From Bin22 sp034428635 (GTDB taxonomy: Bacteria; Chloroflexota; Dehalococcoidia; Lucifugimonadales; UBA3495), in the NCBI GenBank assembly GCA_034428635.1, contig DAOUHR010000027.1:1-15145 (forward strand): a stretch of DNA of 15,145 nucleotides. The letters are read 5' to 3'. A program made the translations under genes and the position numbers. The first letter of the stretch is position 1. Every line of letters begins with the position of its first letter. A model generated the notes under the pieces. The model did no database searches and had not been told where the DNA came from. It saw only the letters and a list, made by a program, of their open reading frames with translations. Below, in pieces: positions 1-6,730 of the stretch.

Positions 1-1
1 C

Positions 2-1042
2 ATCACCTGCCCCGGGGGCAGCTACACCGCCAACGCGGAAAAGGCGGAGGGCCTGTATCCCGAACCGGAGGCGGGGCCGGAACTGCCCCTGGAAGAGGTT
101 GACACCCCCGGCCTCAAGACCATCGCCGGGCTGGCGGACTTCCTCGACGTGCCCACCAGCCAGACCCTGAAGGCCGTCTTCTACGCCGCCGACGGCGAGG
201 TAGTTTTCGTTACCGTGCGGGGCGACCTGGAGGTCAACGAGGTCAAGCTGAAGAACAACCTCCACTGCAACGACCTGCGCTTCGCCACCGACGAAGAGGT
301 GCGCGACGCCGGCCTGGTGGCCGGGTCGGCCTCCCCCATCGGCATCACCAACCTGCGGCGGGTGGCGGACAACTCCATCACCCAGGGCAGCAACTTCGTG
401 GTGGGGGCCAACAAGCCCGATACCCACTTCCGCAACGCCAACTATCCTCGGGACTTCAGCGTGGACATCCTGACCGACATAGCTCTTACCCAGCCGGGCC
501 ACCTGTGCCCCCAGTGCCGGACACCTCTGGAATCCACCCGGGGCGTGGAGGTGGGGCACATCTTCAAGCTGGGCACCTCATACAGCGAGGCCCTGGGCGC
601 CTTGTACCTGGACCAGGAGGGGCAGCAGCACCCTATCACAATGGGATGCTACGGCATCGGAGTGGGACGGTTGCTGGCTGCGGCAATCGAGCAGAACCAC
701 GACGACCTGGGCATCGTCTTCCCCGCGCCCATTGCTCCCTACCAGGTACACCTGGTGGGGCTGAACCTGACCGACGAGACAGTGGCCGCCGCCGCCGACA
801 AACTGTACCGGGAGTTGTGGGATAACGGGATTGAAACCCTGTACGATGACCGGCCCGACCAAGCGGCGGGAGTTAAGCTCAATGACGCCGACCTAATGGG
901 ACTGCCCCTGCGGCTGGTGGTCAGTCCCCGCAACCTGCGCAACAACGCCGTTGAGGTGAAGGGAAGGACCGACGGCGAAGCGACCATGGTGAGCCTGGAG
1001 GAAGTGGCAGCCGAGGTTGGCCGGATGCTACAAGGGAGTTAG
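2..1042 (+). CDS. proS: Prolyl-tRNA synthetase, C-terminal 346 residues (5' end outside window)
   Basis: Class II aminoacyl-tRNA synthetase that charges tRNA-Pro with proline in the cytosol. The frame is open from base 2, so the catalytic N-terminus with motifs 1 and 2 lies outside the window. The visible part starts in a Cys-containing segment (TCPGGSYTANAEKAEG). The YbaK-like editing insertion follows, with the family signatures SQTLKAVFY, RGDLEVNEVKL and GSASPIGI. The catalytic core then resumes with RGVEVGHIFKLGTSYSEA and class II motif 3 (GCYGIGVGR, near bases 644-670). A C-terminal anticodon-binding domain begins around PAPIAPYQVHLVGLN and ends at the stop. The layout is that of the bacterial-type ProRS with an insertion domain, about 570 residues when complete. 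A GTG at 149 is internal and is not the start. A strong hairpin follows the stop within about 40 bases. Confidence 0.95.
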   Translation: MTCPGGSYTANAEKAEGLYPEPEAGPELPLEEVDTPGLKTIAGLADFLDVPTSQTLKAVFYAADGEVVFVTVRGDLEVNEVKLKNNLHCNDLRFATDEEVRDAGLVAGSASPIGITNLRRVADNSITQGSNFVVGANKPDTHFRNANYPRDFSVDILTDIALTQPGHLCPQCRTPLESTRGVEVGHIFKLGTSYSEALGALYLDQEGQQHPITMGCYGIGVGRLLAAAIEQNHDDLGIVFPAPIAPYQVHLVGLNLTDETVAAAADKLYRELWDNGIETLYDDRPDQAAGVKLNDADLMGLPLRLVVSPRNLRNNAVEVKGRTDGEATMVSLEEVAAEVGRMLQGS

Positions 1043-1080
1043 AGGACTCAAGAGAGCAGTAAGCAGTTTCACTTATAGCA

Positions 1081-1118
1081 TAAAGGGCCCCGACGCAGGT
1101 TTGCGTCGGGGCCCTTTA
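1081..1118. terminator. Bidirectional intrinsic terminator hairpin
   Basis: Perfect 17-bp inverted repeat (outer T-A pair, then AAAGGGCCCCGACGCA paired with its complement) around a four-base loop, GGTT at 1098-1101. The arms end in A and T runs, so either strand gives a GC-rich stem followed by Ts. It lies between the proS stop and the end of the convergent minus-strand gene, where a two-way terminator is expected. Confidence 0.9.
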
Positions 1119-1133
1119 CGCAAGTAGCAGTAA

Positions 1134-1643
1134 CTATCCTCCGCGGGTCTCCAGCACCGAGCTCAGGTAAATCAGGTTGGCCCGCAGCTCCGGGGCAATA
1201 TTGCCCTGGCGGGACGACGACAGCAGCAGCAGCAGGCGAAATTGGGCTGCCAGGTCGGCGGCCAGTTTTTGCCTGGCTTCCCGCTCCGTATCCCCAGCCA
1301 CCGGCACCCTCAGCCCCTGGAGCGGCAACCGGGTGCGCGACTCCCCTGCCCAGTACTGGTCCATGGTGTCGATGATCAAAATGGGAATCTCCCCGGTGAT
1401 GACAAAGGGGGAGTCCGGCGGCGAGTCCTCCGGCCCCAGCGCCGCTACCTTGACCTGGGTGACGTCGCTGTGGTTGATGTGGAAGACGGCAGCGTTGGGC
1501 TGGCTGGCTCCAATGATCCGCCAGTCCCAGTCGCCCGGGGTGGCCTGGTCTATTTCCGACTCAATCCGCACAGGGATTGAGTCGTGCTCTGCCATCCTGC
1601 TTTCATATCGCGGCTGGTCCGGTTGCAAATCGGGGGCGGTCAT
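1134..1643 (-). CDS. Hypothetical protein, 169 aa
   Basis: I do not recognise the family. The protein is soluble and acidic, with no signal peptide or membrane segment. The N-terminal third is Pro/Asp-rich. The middle looks like a mixed beta region (RIIGASQPNAAVFHINHSDV, then FVITGEIPILIIDTMDQYW). The C-terminus is helical and Leu-rich (ADLAAQFRLLLLLSSSRQG). I chose the ATG at 1643 because GAGG sits five bases upstream; a GTG two codons earlier is the alternative. It is last in a minus-strand group with a retropepsin-like protease (48 bases upstream) and a DUF3467-like protein, so the three may be cotranscribed. The bidirectional hairpin follows its stop. Confidence 0.75.
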   Translation of the reverse strand: MTAPDLQPDQPRYESRMAEHDSIPVRIESEIDQATPGDWDWRIIGASQPNAAVFHINHSDVTQVKVAALGPEDSPPDSPFVITGEIPILIIDTMDQYWAGESRTRLPLQGLRVPVAGDTEREARQKLAADLAAQFRLLLLLSSSRQGNIAPELRANLIYLSSVLETRGG

Positions 1644-1691
1644 AAGCACCTCGCTTCCTCTAGAAGACTAACAACTTGGAAAGGCATGTCG

Positions 1692-2045
1692 TTAAAGAGT
1701 AAGATCAGCTTTGATAAACCTCTTATTCTTCGCGTCAACAGCAAGGGCGAAGATTTCCAATGCCAACGCGCCCAGCAGGGTACTGCTTCCTGCAGGTCCA
1801 AATATGGTGTAGACACTGCGGCTCTCATTGCCCAGTTCTATTTTCACTTGCCCAACGGGTAGTTCACGCAGCGACCCGTCGGCCAATCTGAACGATTCGG
1901 AAAACTCCTGCTCGATACCCAGGTCTTCCAGGATTAGCGCTGGCACTTGCGGATAGAACGCGCCGGTGTCCACCAGTCCGTTCAAGGTATGGGACCGGGT
2001 CCCATCGTTGCTCCACAGCGTAAAGTCGACGTAAAATGTTCCCAC
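1692..2045 (-). CDS. Retropepsin-like (clan AA) aspartic protease, 117 aa
   Basis: Probable single-domain retroviral-type aspartyl protease, a family that works as a homodimer with one D-T-G from each chain. The active-site triad is D26-T27-G28 in NGLVDTGAFYPQVPA. The second family signature is the C-terminal LLGALALEIFALAVDAKNKR (from about residue 90), matching the LLG..LE...L.VD pattern of prokaryotic clan AA proteases. Length near 120 is normal, and no signal peptide or membrane anchor is seen. The start is GTG at 2045 with GGAGG four bases upstream. The frame stays open back to the stop of the upstream gene but has no other ATG, GTG or TTG there. The substrate is unknown. It lies between the DUF3467-like gene and an unknown gene on the same strand. 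Confidence 0.75.
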   Translation of the reverse strand: MGTFYVDFTLWSNDGTRSHTLNGLVDTGAFYPQVPALILEDLGIEQEFSESFRLADGSLRELPVGQVKIELGNESRSVYTIFGPAGSSTLLGALALEIFALAVDAKNKRFIKADLTL

Positions 2046-2147
2046 TTCCCCTCCGACGGTGGAGCCGGGCAGAACCAGCTTCTCTTCGGTCGCCTTCGCT
2101 CTTGTCGGCGTGTCCTGGCGGTTTTCGGTACTCGTATCTCCACCCCC

Positions 2148-2501
2148 CTACTTCTGCTCGACCTCAATGTCCCAGGCGTTATACACCTGTTCCGGCAGGG
2201 TGATTGGGCCTACGGCTTCCTCGTAGTCCTTTACGTGCTTGCTGGCCAGCAGGGCGAAGGCCTTGAGCATCTGGGGGCTGACCTTGATCCGGGCCCGCAG
2301 GATGGGCTCCCGCTCCTCCATCTGTTCGCCGAAAAAGAGAACGGCCGAATAGAGGCTGCTGTAAACGTGGAAAGAGTCGCAGTAAAAGGTTATGGGTTCC
2401 CCGGAAGCCTCGGCGCCCCTGGTATCGCCGGGGTTGACGTAGCTGTCTTCCTGGGGTGGCTGGTCTTCCGGTGGAACGTAGGGACGCTGGATGATAGGCA
2501 T
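2148..2501 (-). CDS. DUF3467-like protein, 117 aa
   Basis: Small soluble protein of unknown biochemical role. The central region fits the DUF3467 pattern: a strand segment (FYCDSFHVYSSLYSAVLFFG), a basic strand leading to a Ser-Pro (RARIKVSPQMLKAFALLA), then a helix ending YEEAVGPI. The first 35 residues are Pro-rich and probably disordered. The ATG at 2501 is preferred because GGAGGT lies eight bases upstream; an in-frame upstream start at 2561 would add 20 residues of unlikely composition. It is first of the minus-strand group with the aspartic protease (102-base gap) and the unknown 169-aa protein. The family call rests on pattern memory and is moderate. Confidence 0.7.
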   Translation of the reverse strand: MPIIQRPYVPPEDQPPQEDSYVNPGDTRGAEASGEPITFYCDSFHVYSSLYSAVLFFGEQMEEREPILRARIKVSPQMLKAFALLASKHVKDYEEAVGPITLPEQVYNAWDIEVEQK

Positions 2502-2561
2502 TGGTTTTGACCTCCCGTTTCTGTTGCGGCGGTCTCCATTATACACAGCGGGGGAAGCCAT

Positions 2562-2801
2562 TCGGATGGCGGCGGGAGTGCAGCAAAGGGATAAGCCACC
2601 GCTCCTGTAGCAGTTGGGGTCTATGGAACCTGGCAGTTCCCCAACAGGCTACTATTGTTACCTTGCCGGATAAGAAGGACATCCGTTCACGGCGAGCTTG
2701 TCTGACTGTCAGCGGGAGGCCTTCGACAGGCTTAACGGGCGATCCTTCGACAGGCTCGGGGCGAACGGGAAAAATCCCTTCACACCAGAGAAGTCATACG
2801 C
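2562..2801. other. Intergenic spacer with dispersed short repeats
   Basis: No gene is supported in these 240 bases, which separate the PrpD stop from the start region of the DUF3467-like gene. The stretch holds a weak hairpin around 2613-2645 (GTTGG...CCAAC enclosing GGAAC...GTTCC) and two copies of a dispersed 13-mer. No convincing promoter was found for the DUF3467 group. Confidence 0.5.
2720..2756. repeat. Two copies of the dispersed CCTTCGACAGGCT element
   Basis: CCTTCGACAGGCT occurs at 2720-2732 and again at 2744-2756, with a 24-base period, followed by GGGGCGAACGGG. Sequences of this type (CTTCGACAGGCTCAGG...GAACGG) recur in intergenic regions of many high-GC bacterial genomes. The match here is from memory of that consensus. 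The function is unknown. Confidence 0.6.
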
Positions 2802-4139
2802 CTAGCCCGCCGCCGCCTGACCCAGAACGGCCATCAACTCGGCCACGTCCGCAACGTCTTCCAGGTTTTCCAGCATGTCAAGCGTCCGCTGAGTGTCGGC
2901 ATCGGACAGGACGCGGTTGAAGCAATCGCGGACCTTTACCAGTCGTTCGTCGCGGGACATGGGGTTGGCGGCGGAACCGCGAAAGGCAACGCATTCGGCG
3001 CTGACCGTGCTGCCGTTCTTCAGCAGGGCGGTGGCCAGGGTAGCGCCCGATTCGGGGCCCTCCGGCTCCACGCGGATGCGGCCCAGCATGTCTTCCATGT
3101 CGGGGGAGAAGCGGCGTTCGTCGGTGAAGGTGTCAATGCCCACCTGGCCGTCCAGCATGGCGGCGGCGGCGCAGTACTCCACGCTGAACTTGCCGTCGAG
3201 GCCGCTGCGGGGCACGGGACCGGAGTGGCCCCGGCCGCGGCGCTGGATGGTCACCTGCTCAATGGCCTCGGGGTCCAGGCTATTCTCGTCCCGCAGGTTC
3301 AGGGCCGCCTCGATGACGTTCTGCATGTAGACCTGGGCGGGGAAACGCTTGATGTCAAAACCGGGGTCGGTCAATCGCCACGACGCGCCCAGGCCGCCGG
3401 TGGCGGCGTCCCAGTTGAAGTTGCCACCGAAAAGGGCGGCGGCATAACCGACGGGGGACTCCAGGACCTCATCGCTGGCGGTATAGCCCATGCTGGCCAG
3501 GATGGACGACTCGGCGCCCATGCGGGCGGCGTTGCCCGGGTGGGTGGACTTGACCATAGTGCCGGTGTTGGCGGTAAGGCCACCGGTGCGGGATGCGGCG
3601 ATGCCCAGGGCCATGAGGGTCTGGTCGGCGTCGAGGCCCAGAGTCTTGGCGGATGCCGCCGCGCCGCCTAAAGGACCCACCAGGCCCGGCGGGTGGAGGC
3701 CCGGAGCGGTGGCCGGGGCCGACGCGGCCCGCAGGCGTCCCTGGATTTCCCAGCCGAGCGCGTAGGCGGCGATGACCTGCTGGCCGGAGGCGTGGTGGTG
3801 TTCCGCCAGGGCCAGCGCCGCGGGCAGGCAGGATGACGTGCCGTGGGTGGGCGGGAATCCCTGGATTTCGTAGTCCAGGCAGTGTCCGAAGACGCCGTTG
3901 GCGAAGGCGGCCGCGGGCGGGTTGGTCTGGTATCCCCAGCCAACTACCGAGGATTGGGACGCGCCGCCGCTGTCCCGCACGTAGCGGCCGATGATGTCGG
4001 CCAGTTCCTGGACAGAACCGGCGACCATGTTGGCCACGCCGCCGAGGATGGCGATTTTGGCCGCCTCAACTACCGGAGGCGGCAGGGTTTCGTATTCGGT
4101 GTCGGCGATGAACTGGGCCAGGGTTTGGGTTTCGTTCAT
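2802..4139 (-). CDS. MmgE/PrpD family protein (2-methylcitrate dehydratase-like), 445 aa
   Basis: Member of the MmgE/PrpD fold, which includes 2-methylcitrate dehydratase, cis-aconitate decarboxylase and many uncharacterised lyases. The all-helical N-terminal domain is recognisable by VVEAAKIAILGGVANMVAGS, then FANGVFGHCLDYEIQG with D89 and the following THGTSSCLPAALA. The hinge and active-site region follows: GGLTANTGTMVKSTHPGNAA (K197, H200). Then come a second domain (FPAQVYMQNVIEAALNL) and a C-terminal helical part. Length of about 450 is normal for the family. The DYE at 89-91 replaces the DD usual in methylcitrate dehydratase, so a different hydroxy-acid substrate is likely. No prpB or prpC is nearby, so I give no symbol. 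The ATG at 4139 has AGGA just upstream. It lies downstream of the tail-module genes, 52 bases away. Confidence 0.9.
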   Translation of the reverse strand: MNETQTLAQFIADTEYETLPPPVVEAAKIAILGGVANMVAGSVQELADIIGRYVRDSGGASQSSVVGWGYQTNPPAAAFANGVFGHCLDYEIQGFPPTHGTSSCLPAALALAEHHHASGQQVIAAYALGWEIQGRLRAASAPATAPGLHPPGLVGPLGGAAASAKTLGLDADQTLMALGIAASRTGGLTANTGTMVKSTHPGNAARMGAESSILASMGYTASDEVLESPVGYAAALFGGNFNWDAATGGLGASWRLTDPGFDIKRFPAQVYMQNVIEAALNLRDENSLDPEAIEQVTIQRRGRGHSGPVPRSGLDGKFSVEYCAAAAMLDGQVGIDTFTDERRFSPDMEDMLGRIRVEPEGPESGATLATALLKNGSTVSAECVAFRGSAANPMSRDERLVKVRDCFNRVLSDADTQRTLDMLENLEDVADVAELMAVLGQAAAG

Positions 4140-4191
4140 TATCCTGTTGTCCTTTTAGGTTGAGTGGAGAAATTCGAGATGGGCAACTCCA

Positions 4192-4443
4192 CTAGTAATA
4201 TTCAACGTCTTTGAAAATGGACTCCCGGTTCGGGGGCGGTTCGTCAAAAGGTTCACCCCGTCCCTCAGCCTCCAACCGGCGCTGGTTCCGCGCCTGCCAA
4301 TATCGATGAACGCGGCGTCCCCTTTCAATGTCGGCCTTGGCCTCTGCCGCGCGCTTTTCCAGCCAGGGACTCAAGAATCTTGCTCGAGAAACCTCCTGGT
4401 TACCAACTCTTACCTTCCTGTCCCAATGACTGGTTATTGTCAC
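4192..4443 (-). CDS. Third, diverged copy of the REEG-tail module, about 83 aa
   Basis: Unrecognised small charged protein with homology, visible by eye, to the tail of the membrane protein at 4762-5274. The N-terminal part matches IIVVTKRYLDSKLV (here GVVTITSHWDRKV, if read from the in-frame codons just upstream). The C-terminal part keeps NQRRLEAEGRGEPFDEPPP, as in the other two copies. The REEG repeats are replaced by a basic helical segment (SPWLEKRAAEAKADIERGRR). A GTG at 4443 is the first usable start, but no ribosome site is seen. The frame upstream is open to the TGA that ends the second copy, with no stop between. It may be translated by coupling or readthrough, or may be a decaying duplicate. 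Confidence 0.55.
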   Translation of the reverse strand: MTITSHWDRKVRVGNQEVSRARFLSPWLEKRAAEAKADIERGRRVHRYWQARNQRRLEAEGRGEPFDEPPPNRESIFKDVEYY

Positions 4444-4470
4444 AACGCCGATGATCTGACCGGTTAATCC

Positions 4471-4728
4471 TCATGGACTGGATTTTTCTTTGCCATTGGA
4501 ATGCTCATTTTTAGGCAGGGGTTCATCAAAGGGCTCGCCTTTGGCCTCGGCTTCAAGCCGGCGGCGATTCCATGCTTGCCACCGCTGGTTAGCCCGTTCT
4601 TCGCCAATTGCTTCTCCTTCTTCCCTGCCCTCTTCCCGACCTTCCTCCCGGCCCTCTTCCCTGAGTTGTCTTCTGATCGGTTCAACCAGCTTGCTGTCCA
4701 GGTATCTCTTGGTAACCACTATACTCAC
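4471..4728 (-). CDS. Second copy of the REEG-tail module without membrane helices, 85 aa
   Basis: Truncated duplicate of the cytoplasmic tail of the membrane protein encoded just upstream. It begins at the codons for IVVTKRYLDSKLVEPIRRQ and carries four REEG units (about residues 23-38). It ends with WNRRRLEAEAKGEPFDEPLP and a Lys-rich tail. The first 96 bases of homology (4722 back to 4627) match the upstream copy at 93 positions. The start is GTG at 4728; an in-frame TGA lies two codons further upstream, so it cannot join the membrane part. There is no clear ribosome site beyond a weak GGATGAG. The membrane gene ends 33 bases before it. It may be a functional soluble partner or a recent dead duplicate. 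Confidence 0.55.
   Translation of the reverse strand: MSIVVTKRYLDSKLVEPIRRQLREEGREEGREEGREEGEAIGEERANQRWQAWNRRRLEAEAKGEPFDEPLPKNEHSNGKEKSSP
4627..4722. repeat. 96-bp direct repeat, copy 1
   Basis: Matches 4906-5001 at 93 of 96 positions (one C/A and two T/C differences). The repeat codes, on the minus strand, for the IVVTKRYLDSKLVEPIRRQ region and the first REEG units. Similarity continues at lower level toward the 3' end of each coding copy. The offset is 279 bases, a multiple of three. Confidence 0.9.
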
Positions 4729-4761
4729 CGCTCATCCAGACCAGGTATGGACGGCAGAATA

Positions 4762-5274
4762 CTAGGATCTGCCGTTGGAGGATCCCGATTCGGGCGGGGG
4801 GTCAGAGAAGGCCTCGCCTTTGGCTTCAGCGTCCAGTCGGCGCCTGTTCCAGTCTACCCAACGCTGCCGTTCACGCTCCTCTCCTTCTTTGCGGCCTTTT
4901 TCCCGGCCCTCTTCCCGACCTTCCTCACGGCCCTCTTCCCTGAGTTGCCTTCTGATCGGTTCAACCAGCTTGCTGTCCAGGTACCTCTTGGTAACCACTA
5001 TGATTCCCTCCAATGAGTCGGCCAAAGAAACAAGGGAGACGGCCAGCAACAGTATCAGGGGCGCCACCGGGCCGCTCTTGCCTGCTGTGTCAACCACCAA
5101 GAGCGAATTGCTGACATAGGTGCCATGTATCGCCAGTGTCCAGCCTACAAATGCCGTCCAGGCGAAGGTCAGCAAGAAAATAAGAGCCAGGCACCAGGGC
5201 ACCCACCGGCGCGCCACGCTCCATACCGATTCCCGCTCCGGTTCCAGATATTGCTGCTGTTGCTGCTCGGCCAT
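4762..5274 (-). CDS. Two-helix membrane protein with REEG-repeat cytoplasmic tail, 170 aa
   Basis: I do not recognise the family. From the ATG at 5274, residues 1-20 are polar with a run of five Gln (4-8). One membrane helix is around 28-49 (LALIFLLTFAWTAFVGWTLA) and a second around 69-88 (APLILLLAVSLVSLADSLEG). The two flank a short loop of about 20 residues. The rest is a charged tail: IIVVTKRYLDSKLVEPI at 91-107, then five four-residue REEG-type units at 112-131 likely to form a charged helix, then WNRRRLDAEAKGEAFSDPPP. Basic residues before helix 1 (ARRW) suggest both ends are cytoplasmic. A GTG at 5316 would add 14 residues; neither start has a good ribosome site. It heads the tail-module cluster. 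Confidence 0.7.
   Translation of the reverse strand: MAEQQQQQYLEPERESVWSVARRWVPWCLALIFLLTFAWTAFVGWTLAIHGTYVSNSLLVVDTAGKSGPVAPLILLLAVSLVSLADSLEGIIVVTKRYLDSKLVEPIRRQLREEGREEGREEGREKGRKEGEERERQRWVDWNRRRLDAEAKGEAFSDPPPESGSSNGRS
4906..5001. repeat. 96-bp direct repeat, copy 2
   Basis: Partner of 4627-4722 (93 of 96 identical), inside the membrane protein gene. The repeat boundary at 5001 falls exactly where the membrane-helix part of this gene ends and the IVVTK tail begins. The duplication therefore covers the tail module only. Confidence 0.9.
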
Positions 5275-5451
5275 AATGCCGGCATTTAAGCACGCCTCGC
5301 CCGGAGAGCGATACACCCACCTGTCAGTAGTTATCCTAGGTATTCACTTGCCAGAAAATTGACCGGACGGAACCGGCTTGCTCCCAACAATACGTCAGCG
5401 GCCACCGTCAAGTTATTTGACCGGACTCCCACTCTGTTTCAGCTTTGGCCG

Positions 5452-6471
5452 TTACCGATAATCTATCCCGTACACCCTTACCGCCGTGTCGTGGAACAGG
5501 GCGGCGCGCTCGCTGGACGAGTAGCCAGCGGACAGGCGCTTGAAGGCGTTGAAGAGCACGTTGTAAGAGTAGGAAACCTTGTCCACCGGGAAGTTACTCT
5601 CGAACATGCAGCGTTCGGGGCCGAACTTCTCGATGCAGTAGTTCATCAGGGGGCTCAGGGCTTCGGCCAGGGCCACGGAGCCGATGGGGCGGTTCCATTC
5701 GTGCCAGTCGAAGCCGTAGCGGGGCTGGCCCACACCGCCCAGCTTCATGTAGATGTTGGGGCAGGCGGCCACGGTGTCGATACTCTCCCGCCACTGGGCC
5801 AGAACCTCGTCGTCCCGGTTGGCGTAGGGGCCGATCCGGAGCAGGCCTCCGATGTGATTGAAGATCAGGGGCAGGTCAGGGACGGCGCGGGCGAAATCGG
5901 CCATCTCCGCTGCCTGATGGAAATAGGCGGTGATGTCCATGACCAGGCCCTTGCGCGCCAGCACCTGGGCGCCAGTGCGGAAATTGGGGTTGGCCATGCG
6001 GCCCTGGGCAGCCCGGCTTTCTATGTCAGGATGTGGGTCATGGCCCGTAGCGGAGCGGATGCCCCGGAACCGGTTGGGGCTGGCCTCCTGAAGTTCCTCC
6101 AGGACCGATTCCACGTCGGCGCCCAGGTCCAGGTTGGCGGCGCCGATGATGGCCGCCGCGGCGCGGCCCTCGCCGTAGATGCCGCTGGCGCTGGCCGCCG
6201 CAATGCCCTGGACGAACTCCACCTCGCCCACGGGGCGGATCTGCTCGGGGCCGTCGGGGCGGTACATGGAGCGGGCCTCGATGAATACGGTGGAGCGGAC
6301 GTTGTGGCCGCTGGTAATGTCGTCGGCCAGTTCGTGAATCAGGTAGCGCTGGTAGGGCATGCGCTCGGTGCGGCCGTCCCAGAAGTGGTGGTGGGGGTCG
6401 CAGATGGGCAGACCGGGCTCCAGGGTTTCTTCCTGGGTCAGGGCCAGCCAGTTGTTGTCTCCAAATGGCAT
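5452..6471 (-). CDS. Amidohydrolase_2 family metal-dependent hydrolase (COG3618-like), 339 aa
   Basis: TIM-barrel hydrolase of the amidohydrolase superfamily, related to sugar-lactone and 2-pyrone-dicarboxylate lactonases and to aromatic-acid decarboxylases. The metal-binding HxH is in PICDPHHHFWD (H27, H29). A conserved histidine is in PLIFNHIGG (H206). The final strand motif is CMFESNFPVDK (N293, D297), where many relatives have SD(F/W)P. Length of about 340 is typical, with no signal peptide. The ATG at 6471 has AGGAGG about seven bases upstream. The substrate cannot be told from sequence. The gene is divergent from the metallopeptidase-like gene, and an inverted repeat sits between them. 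Confidence 0.88.
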   Translation of the reverse strand: MPFGDNNWLALTQEETLEPGLPICDPHHHFWDGRTERMPYQRYLIHELADDITSGHNVRSTVFIEARSMYRPDGPEQIRPVGEVEFVQGIAAASASGIYGEGRAAAAIIGAANLDLGADVESVLEELQEASPNRFRGIRSATGHDPHPDIESRAAQGRMANPNFRTGAQVLARKGLVMDITAYFHQAAEMADFARAVPDLPLIFNHIGGLLRIGPYANRDDEVLAQWRESIDTVAACPNIYMKLGGVGQPRYGFDWHEWNRPIGSVALAEALSPLMNYCIEKFGPERCMFESNFPVDKVSYSYNVLFNAFKRLSAGYSSSERAALFHDTAVRVYGIDYR

Positions 6472-6537
6472 AACATTCCTCCTGGTGTTCCGGGTTGGGC
6501 GTGGGTTTAGCCGCTGGTAATTCGATTTTCCTTGAAT

Positions 6538-6567
6538 CTGCCCAATAGTACCATAGAAATTGGGCAG
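6538..6567. promoter_or_regulatory. 9-bp inverted repeat in divergent promoter region
   Basis: CTGCCCAAT at 6538-6546 and ATTGGGCAG at 6559-6567 are perfect inverted copies around a 12-base AT-rich spacer. It lies about 65 bases upstream of the amidohydrolase ATG and upstream of the plus-strand metallopeptidase. The spacing of the half-sites fits a dimeric regulator site better than a terminator, since no T run follows. No regulator gene is nearby. Confidence 0.45.
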
Positions 6568-6642
6568 GACTGCAGTGGGGAAATCGTCGGCGGCGTGGTG
6601 ACGACCTCAGATGCGATTCAGCGAAGGTACAACGTTAGGCAT

Positions 6643-6670
6643 CAGACACCGACTCATATGTCTGTACAAT
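6643..6670 (+). promoter_or_regulatory. Candidate promoter of the metallopeptidase-like gene
   Basis: CAGACA at 6643-6648 (four of six to TTGACA), 16 bases, then TACAAT at 6665-6670 (five of six to TATAAT). A second TACAAT is at 6679-6684. Transcription from here would start after the ATG at 6611 and would favour the ATG at 6731 as the true start. Confidence 0.35.
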
Positions 6671-6730
6671 AGAGAGATACAATACAGAGTTAGTTTCAAT
6701 TTACCTGTCAGCCCTGCGGGACGTTGCCTG

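Noticed and set aside
4550..5001. CRISPR-like or simple repeat array suggested by the repeated CCCTCTTCCC units
   Set aside because: The units are codons for REEG repeats inside reading frames, not spaced repeats with unique spacers.
5359..6510. Open frame of 383 codons on the plus strand
   Set aside because: It is antisense to the amidohydrolase, which has clear motifs and a strong ribosome site. The translation is Gly/Val/Ala/His-rich, as expected from the complement of a GC-rich gene.
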